64,000 nt of DNA from Capniomyces stellatus (GCA_001661515.1 LUVW01000028.1:100994-164993), one strand, 5' to 3'; positions 48,408 to 59,954 are shown, counted from the first letter of the stretch. A program made the numbers and translations. The notes: generated by a model not told the origin, from the sequence alone.

Positions 48408-49926
48408 ATGGCTGTAACTACATTCGAAGAGCAAAGCAATAGTCCAAGCGTCTACTCGCAATACGCACGACCAAGCAGCCATCGTTACAAAAACGCAAAG
48501 AAGGGACTTCCATTCAATGTCTTGCTTGTGGGTAAGTACCAGGAACAGCGATATAAAGTGAATTTATTTACTAGGCAGGGAATCCAATAGTGAGAGTTGG
48601 GGGGGGGAGGGAGAGACGGCGTGTGGTTTAAAGGTTCTTGATTTTAGTGCTAAATATGATAAAATGATTGTGTGGTTGATAATAGGACCTTCCGGCTTGG
48701 GACGTAGAACTTTCCTCAACACCTTGTGCGAAAGAGCTATTGTTATCCCAGACGAGTCAGAGATTCCAGATACAGCCCAGCTCTCAGAGGCAATGAAGAT
48801 TCAACACTACACAGTTGATATTGAAGAGGATGGAATGAGAATTCTGCTTAATGTTATTGACACACCAGGGTTTGGCGATGCAGTTGACAACAGCGACAAG
48901 TAAGTTGGCTGTTTGGAGCCATTGATACGGTCAATAAAGTAGTGGGCACTAGTGGTACTAGTTAGTGATAGTAATTGTTGATATTGATGCTAATTGTAAC
49001 TGATGATGTTGATGTTGTAGCTTCAAGGAAATCCAAGATTATTTGGAGTACCAATTTGATGAGGTTTTGGAAGAAGAAAACAGAATCAAGCGTAACCCAA
49101 AGTTCAGAGATGGCCGTGTCCATGTTCTTTTGTACTTTATCACACCAACAGGTCACTCGTAAGTTCAGGGCTGCTTATAAACTAAGGGAAATTGTACAAA
49201 CAAGTGTGTTATTGATGGAAACTGGTGTGTAAATAGATATAAACATGGATGAATAAAAATGAATATGTGTGTGTATGTGGGGATTAAATAGACTTCGTGA
49301 AATTGACATCGAGTTGATGAAGAGACTTGGAAGCAGAGTCAACATTATTCCAATTATTGGGAGAGCTGATGGAATGACAGTTGATGAACTGAAGAAATTC
49401 AAAAAGAAGGTAACGATGGTTGGCTTGATGGCCGTCTACGTATTTGCTAAGTGATAGAATCAGCTGTAATATTTATATTGATATCAGTGAATGGAGAGTT
49501 GTAGACACTATTAAACAAAACAAGCAATTAATTGAATAAACAAATTTGTAGATTATGCAAGACATTGACTTTTACAGAATCCCAATTTACATGTTCCCAA
49601 ATGTTGAGGATGATGACGAGGAGACTATTGAGGAAAACAACGAGCTCCGCTCTTCGTTGCCATTTGCAGTTGTAGGGTGCGAAGAGGTGATTGAGGAGGA
49701 CAACAGGCCAGTCAGAGCCCGCTTGTACCCATGGGGAGCAGTTGAGGTTGACAACGAGGACCACTCGGACTTTGACCGTTTGAGATACGTTTTGCTTAAC
49801 TCACACATTGGAGATTTGCGTGAAATCACCCAAAACATTTTGTACGAAAACTACAGAACCGAGAAATTGTCGCTTGAAGATAACGATGAGGACAAGGATA
49901 CTGCTTCACAGGCGTCTTCTTCATAA
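48408..49926 (+). CDS. CDC11: Septin, Cdc11 class
   Basis: Five exons: 48408-48531, 48686-48899, 49021-49158, 49292-49409, 49552-49926; 322 residues. The septin GTPase body has G1 GPSGLGRRTFLNTLC (residues 42-56), G3 DTPGFGD, the FITPTGHSLREIDIELMKRL segment in part, and the septin unique element ending LYPWGAVEVD. G1 has Arg where active septins have Lys, as in yeast Cdc11 (GTGRSTFINTLC), and the G4 position reads GRAD instead of AKAD. Together with RRNP-like KRNPKFRDGRVH this places it in the Cdc11/AspA class, which forms the ends of septin rods. It lacks a long C-terminal coiled coil. A basic patch (KNAKKG) before the G domain may bind membrane lipid. Confidence 0.93.
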
Positions 49927-50192
49927 ATAAAAGCAACCTGTTTATATTACTTCTACCTATTTAACTAGTTAATTATTTATTTGTCAACCTTTTGGATAAA
50001 ATAAAAACATAAAATAATAATAAAAAAGGCGAAAAGTTAAGGCTTGAAGAAGGTCAATTGGGAAAGATGGTAAATGGCTAGCCTGGAAAATGTATAATGG
50101 TATAAGGCCATAAAGTATAGAGAAATAAAAGCAATTAAATAATAAAATAAAAAGAATTAAAGAAAAGAAAAAATAAAAAAAGAGGGAAAGAG

Positions 50193-51224
50193 TTATTTTT
50201 TGGGAGAAGAATATCTTTTGTTGATTTCAAGATATTTTTCTAAAACACTGTCCGTTTTGGGGTTTGATTTGGCGGAGGGCCTGTGGCTTTGGTATTTGTT
50301 GTACGAGGAAATGGAGGAGATTTTTGCAACGGAGGTTGAGAGGCTGGGACTGGTCATTGAGACTTCGACGTCTGGGGTGCCGTTGGGGTGGAAGGAGGCG
50401 TGGGTGACATAGAAGGTTTGCAGGTTTCTGTAGATGCGGTCGCCCTTGTTGATGCGTTTGTTGTTTGGGAGGAAGGCGATGATGCCTTGGATGCCGACGG
50501 TGTAGCCGTTGTAGCAGCGGTTGAGGATGCGGCCTTTGACTTTGATTTCGGACATGTCAGAGGGGTTGTAGTTGTGATATGTGGGGATCAGTTTAGTAGT
50601 TTTAGTTTGGCTGTTGCGTTTTGAAACGTTTTTACCGCTAATATTGAGGAATTCGTTGAGTTGGTCGGGTTGAAGGTCTCTGTTTTCGATTTTTTGGCGC
50701 CATTCTTGGTGCTTGAGTTTTGCGGATTCGAGGAACTGGGCCCATTGAGATGCGTTTAGCGAGTAGATGTCGACTTTTGGTTCGTGTTTGGCGCTTGGCT
50801 CTTGCTTTTGCGTCACGTTGTTGTTGTTTGGCGATAGTGGCGTGGTGCTTGTTGTTTTGGTAGCCGATTGCCGCGACAGATTGAATCCATCACGTAAAAA
50901 GCCGCTTTCATCTTGTCTACCGCCAATCTTGACTGCGCTGATCGACTCCTTTTGGATCGGGGACTTTGAAGCCAAGAAATTCTCCTTGAACACCCGAAGC
51001 ACATTTACTTGCTTGTTTGCACTCTCGAACTTGGGAATACGCTCAAATGAGTCCAGCTTAGACACGGTCAGGTACTTTGTTCGGACTGCCAGTGGCAAAT
51101 CATGTTTCATTCCCCAATTCCCCACTCGTGCGGTTTTCGCATTTGACGTGTAGACCTGCTTTATGCTTGGATCAAAAGTCGCAACCTTGGATTGTCTAAA
51201 CAGTTTAGCAAACGAATTAGACAT
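50193..51224 (-). CDS. MRP51: Mitochondrial small ribosomal subunit protein mS51 (Mrp51)
   Basis: Intronless, 343 residues. The N-terminus FAKLFRQSKVATFDPSIKQV, the segment GNWGMKHDLPLAVRTKYLTV and SFERIPKFESA match the fungal Mrp51 family (LFRSS.LA, RG.WGLK..LP, I.DFESA). A C-terminal part with IKVKGRILNRCYNGYTVGI is strongly predicted as beta-strands and resembles an S1-like fold. Mrp51 is a fungus-specific mitoribosome protein linked to translation of mitochondrial mRNAs. The basic, low-acid N-terminus fits import. A Ser/Thr/Asn-rich linker sits near residues 115-145. Family assignment is from motif memory; the C-terminal fold is inference. Confidence 0.8.
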   Translation of the reverse strand: MSNSFAKLFRQSKVATFDPSIKQVYTSNAKTARVGNWGMKHDLPLAVRTKYLTVSKLDSFERIPKFESANKQVNVLRVFKENFLASKSPIQKESISAVKIGGRQDESGFLRDGFNLSRQSATKTTSTTPLSPNNNNVTQKQEPSAKHEPKVDIYSLNASQWAQFLESAKLKHQEWRQKIENRDLQPDQLNEFLNISGKNVSKRNSQTKTTKLIPTYHNYNPSDMSEIKVKGRILNRCYNGYTVGIQGIIAFLPNNKRINKGDRIYRNLQTFYVTHASFHPNGTPDVEVSMTSPSLSTSVAKISSISSYNKYQSHRPSAKSNPKTDSVLEKYLEINKRYSSPKK

Positions 51225-51826
51225 TTTTCTTTGTTTTGTTTTGATTTACTTTATTTCTTCTTATCGTTCCCTTTTGAAAAAAACTTCTATTCCAATTACT
51301 AGTATAATATAAATCTAATTGAAAATATGAATTTACAAAAAAAAAGAGGGCCAAAATATAATAAAAATAAAGTGTAGCAAGTTTAGAGTCAAAAAAATTA
51401 TAGCTAATTTCGTTATTTTAATTCCTGATTGTTATCTCAGATAATTCAGTATCAATTTTTTTTTTTCTCTTTTAATTTTCTTTTCGTTTCTTCTTTGTTA
51501 TTATTATTATTTCTTTTGTTAATGACTGAATTCAACCAATTAAAAGACCGAATTTCTTTGCACTTTGAATTTTACCAGAAAATTCAAAATAAAAAACCCA
51601 TTTTAGCAAAAGGTAAAGGAAAATTAGGGTTAATTATAATAAAAAAAGGGTAAAGTAAAGGCTTTATTAAGGAAATGTCAAAAGTGGGTGTAAAGGTTGG
51701 AAAGTCAATATTGGTTGCAAAGCATTCCAAATGATTGAATATAATTAAAGAAACAAAAGCAGGCCAAGGAAGAAAAAAAAAAAAAAAGATAAAGGAATAA
51801 AGAAAGAATAAAGCTAAAATGTAAAG
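51225..51826. other. Short intergenic region
   Basis: 602 bases: the promoter of mS51 and the 3' region of Arp1, both on the minus strand. Extremely A/T-rich, with long A and T runs. No gene is seen. Confidence 0.5.
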
Positions 51827-53627
51827 CTAAAAAATCTTTTTATGGATAATGTACGGATCGTCTTGATACTCTTCAGCCGATACCCACATCTAATATATAT
51901 ATAGATATATAGGATTAAATATAGATATAGAAATAGATATATATATAGGATTAAATATAGATATAGGTATGTTGGAAATGTTTACCTTTTTAAAGGAGCT
52001 AAGAGATGCTAGAATGGAGCCGCCAATCCATGTAGAGTATTTGCGCTCGGGTGGAGCGTAGATTTTGATTTTAGAGTCGGGCAGAGCCGATCGGCGGAGT
52101 TCAGATAGCATGCGGTCGCCAAAGCCTTTAACCAGGGTTGTTCCGCCGGAGAAAACAATGTTGGAGTAGAGGGTTTTGCGCAGATCAAGATCGGATCGAC
52201 CAATAGCGTCCATGACAACCTGGTGCAAACCTGGATGTTCCAAGCCAATCAGATCAGGGCGGAACAGAATCTCGGGGGCACGGAACCTTTCCTGGCCAAG
52301 CTTGATGCGGCGGCCATCGGGGAGCACAAATGCTTCAGGGGACGAAGAGATGGTGGGCGACTGGCTAGAGGAGTTGGCATTGGTGTTGGCATTGGTATCG
52401 GTGGAAGAGCTGGAGTTCAGGTTGGAGATGGAAGAGGTCGAGTACACAGCAGTTCTGGCCTCCTTTTCTTCACGGGCGGCATCGAGAGCAACATAGCAGG
52501 TTTTTTCTTTAATTAGCCGGACAATTTCGTTTTCGGCTGTTGTCTCGAACCGCAGCCCCGACTTGCACAGCAGGGTTTTCAGGTACTCGGTAACATCGCG
52601 CCCCGCCAAGTCAACCCGCTGGATTGCGTTTGGAATCGTGAATCCCTCGTACACCGGAACTGCATGCGAAACTCCATCACCCGAGTCCAGCACCATTCCT
52701 GTGGTTTTTCCTGAGGCGTATAAACTCAGCACAGCCTGGATCGAAATGTACATTGCTGGTGCATTGAATGTCTCAAAGAATATCTGTGCTGCCACCTCTC
52801 GGTTTTTGTCTGGATTTAGCGGCGCCTCTGTCAGCAGAACCGGATGCTACACAACAAACCACCCAATTTCTTTTTATTCTTTTTCTTTCCCTTCCCACCC
52901 CCCTAAACTCTTTTACTTTTACTTTTAAATTATCTTATATTATCTTGCCATTTCTTACTTCTTCTGGCAATGTCTTGAGCTCGTTCGAGTATACATGTGA
53001 CCAGATCTTTTCCATATCATCCCAATTCGTAATTACTCCATGCTCAACTGGGTAATTTATCTTCAACAGTCCCCTTAGCTCCTCCGCCTTCTTTCCTACA
53101 AAGTGGTTTCCCTCTATTGCCCCCGCCATTATTCGCGTATGCTTTGGCCTCCCAACACTACATTCATTTCATTTTTTTTCTTTTATTTTCTTATACCCTC
53201 TTTTCCTCTATCCAGCAATCTTTTTGAACAAATATTCTCTTTTTTTTTCCTTGCTATTTTTGGTATAAACACTTCTCCTCCCCCCCTTTTTTTTATTTTC
53301 GCTTGGTAAAGACTTACTATGATGGGAAAAAACATTTGGGCTGGTCATCTCCTGCAAACCCTGCTTTTATAACTCCTGAACCCTATTCAATTTATTATAT
53401 CACATTCTTATTACCAATCCATCTCTACCTAATACAGCCTCCCACCTTTATCCTTTTTCTTTTCAGTTTTCTTCCTCCACTCTTGTTTTCTTAATCGCTG
53501 TAACAACCTAACCATTCATACGCTTTCAACAACTTCATTTATCTTGTTTCTCTCACACTCTCTTTTCTCCTTTACTTACATTGTCAATTACTACTGGCTG
53601 GTTGGTCAACACGTCTTGGTACTCCAT
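51827..53627 (-). CDS. ARP1: Actin-related protein 1 (Arp1/centractin), dynactin filament
   Basis: Five exons: 53627-53580, 53382-53318, 53157-52959, 52846-51986, 51889-51827; phases agree; 411 residues. N-terminal actin-fold motifs [28 protein letters not shown] and the second phosphate loop [17 protein letters not shown] are intact. [15 protein letters not shown], '[20 protein letters not shown]' and [12 protein letters not shown] precede the C-terminus [13 protein letters not shown]...HKKIF, which matches Arp1 rather than actin (which ends KCF). Arp1 builds the short filament of dynactin, the dynein cofactor. About 40 Ser/Asn/Thr residues ([20 protein letters not shown] onwards) are inserted before FVLPDG in subdomain 4, not seen in usual Arp1. 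Confidence 0.94.
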
Positions 53628-54815
53628 TTCTATAGCCCCTAGTCTTTTTTTTTATTATAAAGTTGAAGATATTTGTTATCTAAAGTCTGTTGTAAAAATA
53701 ATATCCCATCTATTTGTCTGTAATTCCCCATCTCTCAACCATCAAATCTCAATACACTGCTTTGCTTTTTCTTGGCTACTTTTTCTATCCCCGCTCCATA
53801 CTTAATGCAACCAGCTTGGCAGCATACACAACCGTTGGCAGTATCGATTATATCGCACACTTTATTTGCACCCCATTGTAGCCACGAGAACCAATTCTTT
53901 ATTTTTATTTTTTACCATCAGTTCAATCGCTTACCTGTTTTCCAATTCTTTATTCCAAATTTGCCCACTATTCCTGTTGGCGCTTGCTGTCTGTCTCTTT
54001 CTTTACCTTATTCTATACTCCAGGTATATGCCTACTTGTTGTTTAATTTGCTTGTATATGTATATATATTATTAAAAAAAAACTTAAATTGGATGCCTCA
54101 ATCCAAGATTAAAACTAGAATTGATGTTTATTACTGAAATTGTAGTTGCAAACTCTAATACGTAAATGATAATATTTCGTCAAGTTTATTTCCAAGCACA
54201 CTTCAATTCCTCTACCTTGATTTCTGCAAACTTGCCATAATAATAAAAATTATAAACCTAATGTTATTGCACAATTACAAAAAAATAACAAGCGCTAAAT
54301 GAAAACAAAAACAAATAAATTAATCCAACTGAAAAAAAAAAAAGAGAAATTAATCAATCAATATAAATTTAATTTCCCAGACTTATCCGGAATTACTATC
54401 CTTCTCCAAACATATTGCCCCGTCTTCCACCAAGCCGAGTTTGCATTTAAGTTAAATCTTTGATATTTTAGCTACTTTGATTTGCCAATAAAATGGCCCA
54501 ACCCTGGCTTTAATTCGCCACTCACCTTTTCTTTAAATAGTTCAATGTGATACAAAAAGCCTAAACAATCAATTCTGATTATGTAACAACCAGCTCTTTT
54601 TCTTTCTAAACATTGAGATGAGTGAATTAATGGTCCAAAACCAAACACCCTAAAAAATATATAACGGTATATGAATGTTGTGGTATTCGGATAGCCCTTG
54701 GATGTTGGTTTTTATTTCAAGTGTATCAGAATAACATGGCAGTAAAACAGAAAGTAGTAGCCCCAAGCTAAAAAGCAAAAAAATAATACAACAAAAAGAG
54801 GAAAGAAAAAAGAAA
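53628..54815. other. Intergenic region between Arp1 and the tRNA gene
   Basis: 1.2 kb of T-rich sequence, with the Arp1 promoter next to 53627. Open frames on the plus strand (53581-54137) are antisense or low-complexity. No gene is seen. Confidence 0.5.
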
Positions 54816-54886
54816 GGTCCTACCGAGAGTCGAACTCGGGCTACTGGATTCAAAGTCCAATGTCATGACCGTTAGACCATAGGACC
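54816..54886 (-). tRNA. tRNA-Gln (anticodon TTG)
   Basis: Read on the minus strand the 71 bases fold as a full cloverleaf. The acceptor stem pairs GGTCCTA with TAGGACC. The anticodon stem TTGGA/TCCAG holds the loop CTTTGAA, giving anticodon TTG. The T arm is CCGAG-TTCGACT-CTCGG. There is no intron and no encoded CCA. A T run follows downstream on the minus strand (plus-strand AAAAAAG near 54800), fitting RNA polymerase III termination. Confidence 0.95.
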
Positions 54887-55852
54887 GCTGAAATTGAACT
54901 TTTTTTTCAGTACATGGCATATTGGAAGCAATTACAATTTCTTGGCCGTTTTACGCATTAAATAAAATCTAATGTGGTTTGATAGAGCCGTTTGTGGTCT
55001 TGGTGCCAATAAAAGCGTGTAAGTAGATGTGTACTGGCGCTAGAGTCTTGTGCATTAGGCTAATACACAAACTAGAAACACGCTCTGGTTGACAAAAGGA
55101 AATATTGACACACCAACTTTACACGAATAATGAAACAAATTAGATATGAATAAAATATACAAAAATAAAATACTCAATAATAAAATATACAAAATTGTCT
55201 TAGCCAATAACATAATAGTAAGCATAAAAAATAAACATTGTAGCCAAATAGCCAAGTTGGAAATAGAGTCAAAAATGTAAATTAACGCAAAGCGAGTGCT
55301 GGCAGGTTTTTGTATTGTGATTGTCAAAAGTAGAGTGGTTGTAGTTGGGTAAATAATGGCAAAAATAAACAAAAACGTTCGGACTAAAAAAGGCAAAAGT
55401 GCAAAGAAACGAGCTTTGCAGTGGAGAGATTAACAAGCGAGTAAACAAAATCAAAACAAAAGAATAAATAAATAAATAAAAGCAAACAAAAACGTGAAAA
55501 TAAAAAAGTAAAATGCTGATTACGCGAAACTAACGCATCAAAAGTAAAAAAAAAATAAGGGAAAACAGGAGTTGACAAAAAAAAAAAAACAAGAAAAAAT
55601 AGCAAAAAAAAAGGCATTGTATAAATAAAGAGAATATAGTTGGGAGTCTTTTGCACTTTTACTGACTTTACACAGATATAAACAAATTACTCTTTATTTT
55701 ATCTGATCTTGATTTTGAAACTGAAACTGATTTGTTTCAAACCTATAATTTATAACTTTTAAGTTTGCTTGAAAAGTCGAGCAATACCAGACAATTAACC
55801 ATCATAGACAGGAAAAAAATAGGCAAAATACAAAAAGTTCGTAGCTCACAAG
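54887..55852. other. Intergenic region between tRNA and Cdt1
   Basis: 966 bases, A-rich on the plus strand, serving as the 5' flank of both the tRNA and Cdt1. Minus-strand frames of 86-113 codons here are Phe/Leu/Ile-rich artefacts of A-rich plus-strand DNA. Confidence 0.5.
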
Positions 55853-58395
55853 ATGGAAAGAAGACTAAGAAGTTCAACTGCAGTTACTCTAAAGAGCTTT
55901 ATGAAAGTCTCAAAGGGTGTTGAAAGCAAGCCAGAAAAGAGTGTTAAGAATGTGACTAGCTTTCTGGATTCTGAAATATTGACTTCGGAGTCAAGGCTGA
56001 CCAGAAGCACCAGAAAAAGATTGGCGGAGAGCCAGAAAAGAACAATTGACCAGACAAATTCAGACCCAACACAGAATTGCGAGGCGCAATTTGCAAAGCA
56101 TTTCAAGCCTATGGTAAGTATCTTTGCTGAATTATAGCTCAGTTAAGCAGTGTGCTTTGTTTTTGTTGTAAATAAAAGAAAGAACGAGATGTTTATTCAA
56201 GAGCCTTGGTGGGCCAAGGGCATTTATACTGTATTGGCACGCGAGGCTAGCAAACTACAAGTGTATTTGCAACTAAACAAACAAAGCCATGTCAATTCAT
56301 AATAGTTCATACTAATTCAAACTAATTCATATCTTCATATCTTCATGTTAAATAGAAATCTCAGATCGGGGACGGCAAAAGAGCATTTAATGAGTCAAAA
56401 CCAATTAAAGACTTCGATAGACCCTTGGCTGGTCCAACATGCAAGCTAAGCCTTGAATGTGCTACTAGAGATGATGACCATGAGTCCACAGACGTAGCTG
56501 CTGATGGTGCTTTGAGCAGTGCAAGTTCAAAAAAGATTGACAACTATTTGTTTGTCCAAAACAAGCAAATTAACAAAACGTCAAAGCTGGCGGATTTGAT
56601 GAAAAGGTTGTCTGAAAAGTCCAAAGATCCATCGGTACAGGGTAAAAACGAGGTTTACAGAGAGTTGATAAGCGGAAATTTGAAAATACAAGGCGACGGA
56701 AGTATCAAGGATATAGAGATGAGGAGTGCAGAGCAGGCCAAAGAGTCGTGTGTTGGTGAAGATGGAAGCGCTACCATTAGGCTGAGAAACAAGGATCCTG
56801 CGAGATTGATGCGAACAAAGGCGCTGCTAGAAAGGTTATCCAAAGTAAATGGGGACTCAAAGAATACGAGCGACGAAAGTATGGACGTAGCAGAGTCGAG
56901 TAAGAATAAAGAGCTGGAGCTGGAAAAGCTGGCAGAAAAACAGAGACAGATAGCATTAATTCGTGAGCAGTCTGAGCAGAACAGATATGAGTCAAGTGCA
57001 GATTTGATTCAGAATAGCATAATTCCAAACAGACTGGTCGAGTCCAAGTTCTCGGCACCACTGAGTAATAATTCGTTAAGGCTGGTGGCAAACAAGTTTA
57101 CCCATGTTGGGCAGTGGGACAAAGTCAACAGGCAGCTTCCTAAGGAGCTGCTGGTGATTGAGCGTTTATTCCAGGCGCTTGAGCACACAATAGTGTTTGT
57201 GTTGGGGCATGGAGGAAGCTGTGTTTACCATCGAATCCGCAAAGCTGTTGAGAACGCAGCTGGACACGACTTCTCGCTGGCAAGACTTGGGCAAATAAAG
57301 ACGGTGTTCCCTGATGCATACATTTTTGAGCCGACCAGACTTATGCACGAAGGTGTGATGGTGGATTCGGTCTGCATCCAAGTTCCCGACAATGGTTCAT
57401 TGGACAGTCAATCCGGGATGATCCAGAAGAACGCGGTTTACGCTATTGAGAGTCTTGAAAGCAGGAGAAAACACCTCCGCAGTCAGCTGGTAAAGTATGT
57501 AGACGAGGCCCATAGCAAGTGGTTAAGCTCGTCTAGATTCCTAACCTCGTTGATGACAAAGAGCAGCAGATGCAGTGGAGATACTAATGCAGTCTCGCTC
57601 AACTCGCTTATCAACAATCAAGGGAACTACCACTCCGAGTTCAACCTAGAATCCGATGTTCCGCCTGTGCAGCCGTCACAGTTGGTGAACAGCATAAAAC
57701 CGCATTTGGATGTATCTCAGAGCAGAAACGAGGAGTCTGTGTCTGGCGAGACCAAGTCTGAGCGGTTGAAAAGGCTGCTTTTTGCGACCAGGAAGACAAA
57801 TGAGGGTTCAAGTACAGGCACAGCTGCGGTTGCGGTTCAAACTCAGGGACTTGATACCCTGAAATCGATAAAGAGTCCCATCAAACAAGTCGAACCTGCT
57901 GATGAACTGATGACACAAGTAACAGGAACAAAGGAAAAGCCAACTTCAAAGGCGTCTTCGCTGCTGGAACGAATTCGGAACAAACAGAAACAGGCACAGG
58001 CTGACCTTCAGATCTCCAAATACGGCACAGTAATTATAAACGACTCTAATCCTGACTCATCATACAAAGCCACCCCAAGCTCAGTCCAAATCACACACCT
58101 AACACGCACTAGGCTAGCTGCGATTGCCGACTGCTGCTCGTTCCTTTTTGGTACAGAGAGCAAGTCCGTTTTGCCGATTTCGTTTGTTTGCAATAAGGTT
58201 TCTGAAAGTCTATCCTCGCTTATGCTTTCGCCCGTTGAGGTTAGAGACTTGCTGCTTGTCTTGTCCAAAATTGTGCCCGAGTGGTGCTCTACAGACTCTT
58301 TGGGGAATGGCTCTGGCGGCAGAAACGTTGTTCGAGTCACTCGATCTATTAGCGTGAAGTGTGTTAAAGAGAAGATAATGTCGTACTCTAACTGA
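55853..58395 (+). CDS. CDT1: DNA replication licensing factor Cdt1
   Basis: Two exons, 55853-56113 and 56356-58395; donor GTAAGT, phase 0; 766 residues. The middle winged-helix (geminin-binding fold) domain lies at about residues 345-450, with LPKELLVIERLFQALEHTIV, HGGSCVYHRIRKAVE and FSLARLGQIKTVFPDAY, the standard Cdt1 signature. A C-terminal winged helix (LSSLMLSPVEVRDLLLVLSK region) would bind MCM. Cdt1 loads the MCM helicase on origins. The N-terminus MERRLRSSTAVTLKSFMK sits where animal Cdt1 has its PCNA-dependent degron, but the key Gln is missing. The linkers are Ser/Lys-rich and disordered. Confidence 0.88.
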
Positions 58396-58916
58396 TCCTT
58401 TACTCCTTGATGTATACATATATATATATATTTTTAATAGTTATGATTTGCCAGTTACTTTTGACAATCTAAATTGGCACTAGCTAAAAACAATCTCCTT
58501 TGAGACCTTTGTTTAGTAAAAAAAAAAACGAATGAATAAAATAAGTAAAATCGTTGTTAGTTTAGTCTAGCAGGCTATTTATTGACTCACAAATGCCCCC
58601 ATTCACTCTTTATTTTTTAGTGCATTTTTCTTTTTATTTATTTATTATTATTTAGACGCCGTTAATGCTTGGAAACAGCAAACAGCACAGGCGGTATTAG
58701 TTTAATTTTTTTTTTTTTTAGTAATAGTAGAATTGTTGTTGTAGTAAAGGTAAAATATTATAGTAATAAATTGCACAGCTTATTAATCAAGCCCATGCCA
58801 ATCGCGTGGCTGCGCATACTTGGACAGAAAAAGGAAATTAGAAAAAAAAAAGAAGAAAAAGAGGAAAAAGACTAGCGAAGACTTGGTGAAAAACAAGAAT
58901 TAAGGTCACTCTACAT
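58396..58916. other. Convergent spacer between Cdt1 and PKA regulatory subunit
   Basis: 521 AT-rich bases containing a short TA repeat (58417-58433) and likely 3' signals of both genes. No gene is seen. Confidence 0.5.
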
Positions 58917-59954
58917 CTACTTATAAACCTTGGGTTTTATACTAAAGTCACGCATCAAAGGTCCTAAAAGCCTGTCAAATGAGCTTTTGCTCATACGTAC
59001 GCACTTGAGCTTGCCATTTGCAATAATCGTGGCTTTGCGGGGCTCGTTGCTTAGTAAAGCCAACTCGCCAAAGTAGTCGCCCTTCTCCAACAATCCAAAC
59101 TCTTTATCCTCACCAACAAGATTCCCTTTGTCATCGGTGGCCTTTTTCATGACCTTGGCGGTCCCTTCCTCGATGAGATAGAAACAGTCGCCCAGATCGC
59201 CCTGCTTGATGACAACAGTATTGTCTTCGTAGACCACAGGCTCCAGTGAGTCGGCAATCTTTTGTCTCTGGTAGGGTTCAAGGTCACTGAGCAATGGAAT
59301 GTCCCCAAGGAACTTTTCGTAAAGCTTGCGTTTGCTCGATGTTCTCTCCATAAGCAGTCTTCTGAATGTGACACGGTCAAGAGCCCACAGCGTTCCGTCT
59401 GTTATGGCGCGGACAGTTGCAGCACGTGGTGCGTTGTACATCAACGCCAGCTCACCAAAACTTCCTCCGTTTGTGACTGTTGCCACGCATACTGGTGGCT
59501 CGTCGTTTTTGCTTTTTAAAATGTCAAATTTGCCGCTTTCTACAATGTAAAAGAAATCACCAACTGCCCCCTGGACAATAATGTCCTGCCCAGCCGTCAC
59601 CTTCTTCTCCTCCATCGCATCAATAACATCTTTATACGAGTCTTCGTCTAGGTGCATAAATAGAAAGTTTTGCTCCAAGGACTGTGAGATCCTTTCCTTT
59701 TGAGTATCGGTTTTTGGAATCACCTTCTTCTCGTATGTCCCCGCGGTTGTTGGATTCATCGATTCTGAGGATACGCTAAATCTACGACCCCCAAACCCAG
59801 CTGGCTTGTCCAACCCCATGGGCGAGGGCGAGGGTGACTTTGAATTTTCTATAACTGCACCATCACCACCACCACCACCATTAGTTCCACTTGTGGCTTC
59901 ACCGAATGGGTTTGTGAATTGCATTTTAATTCCCCCTGTTGCGCTTGGCTTCAT
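58917..59954 (-). CDS. BCY1: cAMP-dependent protein kinase regulatory subunit
   Basis: Intronless as seen, 345 residues. The pseudosubstrate/inhibitor site is GRRFSVSSE, with Ser60 in an RRxS phosphorylation context. Two cyclic-nucleotide-binding domains follow, with phosphate-binding cassettes FGELALMYNAPRAATV (166-181) and FGELALLSNEPRKATI (295-310); both keep the Glu and Arg that contact cAMP. It holds the PKA catalytic subunit inactive until cAMP binds. The usual N-terminal dimerisation/docking four-helix domain (about 45 residues) is absent: only a Gly/Ser/Pro-rich 50-residue leader precedes the inhibitor site. I found no upstream exon encoding it. Confidence 0.95.
   Translation of the reverse strand: MKPSATGGIKMQFTNPFGEATSGTNGGGGGDGAVIENSKSPSPSPMGLDKPAGFGGRRFSVSSESMNPTTAGTYEKKVIPKTDTQKERISQSLEQNFLFMHLDEDSYKDVIDAMEEKKVTAGQDIIVQGAVGDFFYIVESGKFDILKSKNDEPPVCVATVTNGGSFGELALMYNAPRAATVRAITDGTLWALDRVTFRRLLMERTSSKRKLYEKFLGDIPLLSDLEPYQRQKIADSLEPVVYEDNTVVIKQGDLGDCFYLIEEGTAKVMKKATDDKGNLVGEDKEFGLLEKGDYFGELALLSNEPRKATIIANGKLKCVRMSKSSFDRLLGPLMRDFSIKPKVYK

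Noticed and set aside
54650..54853. 67-codon minus frame overlapping the tRNA
   Set aside because: It runs through the tRNA-Gln gene, which folds perfectly; the frame is accidental.
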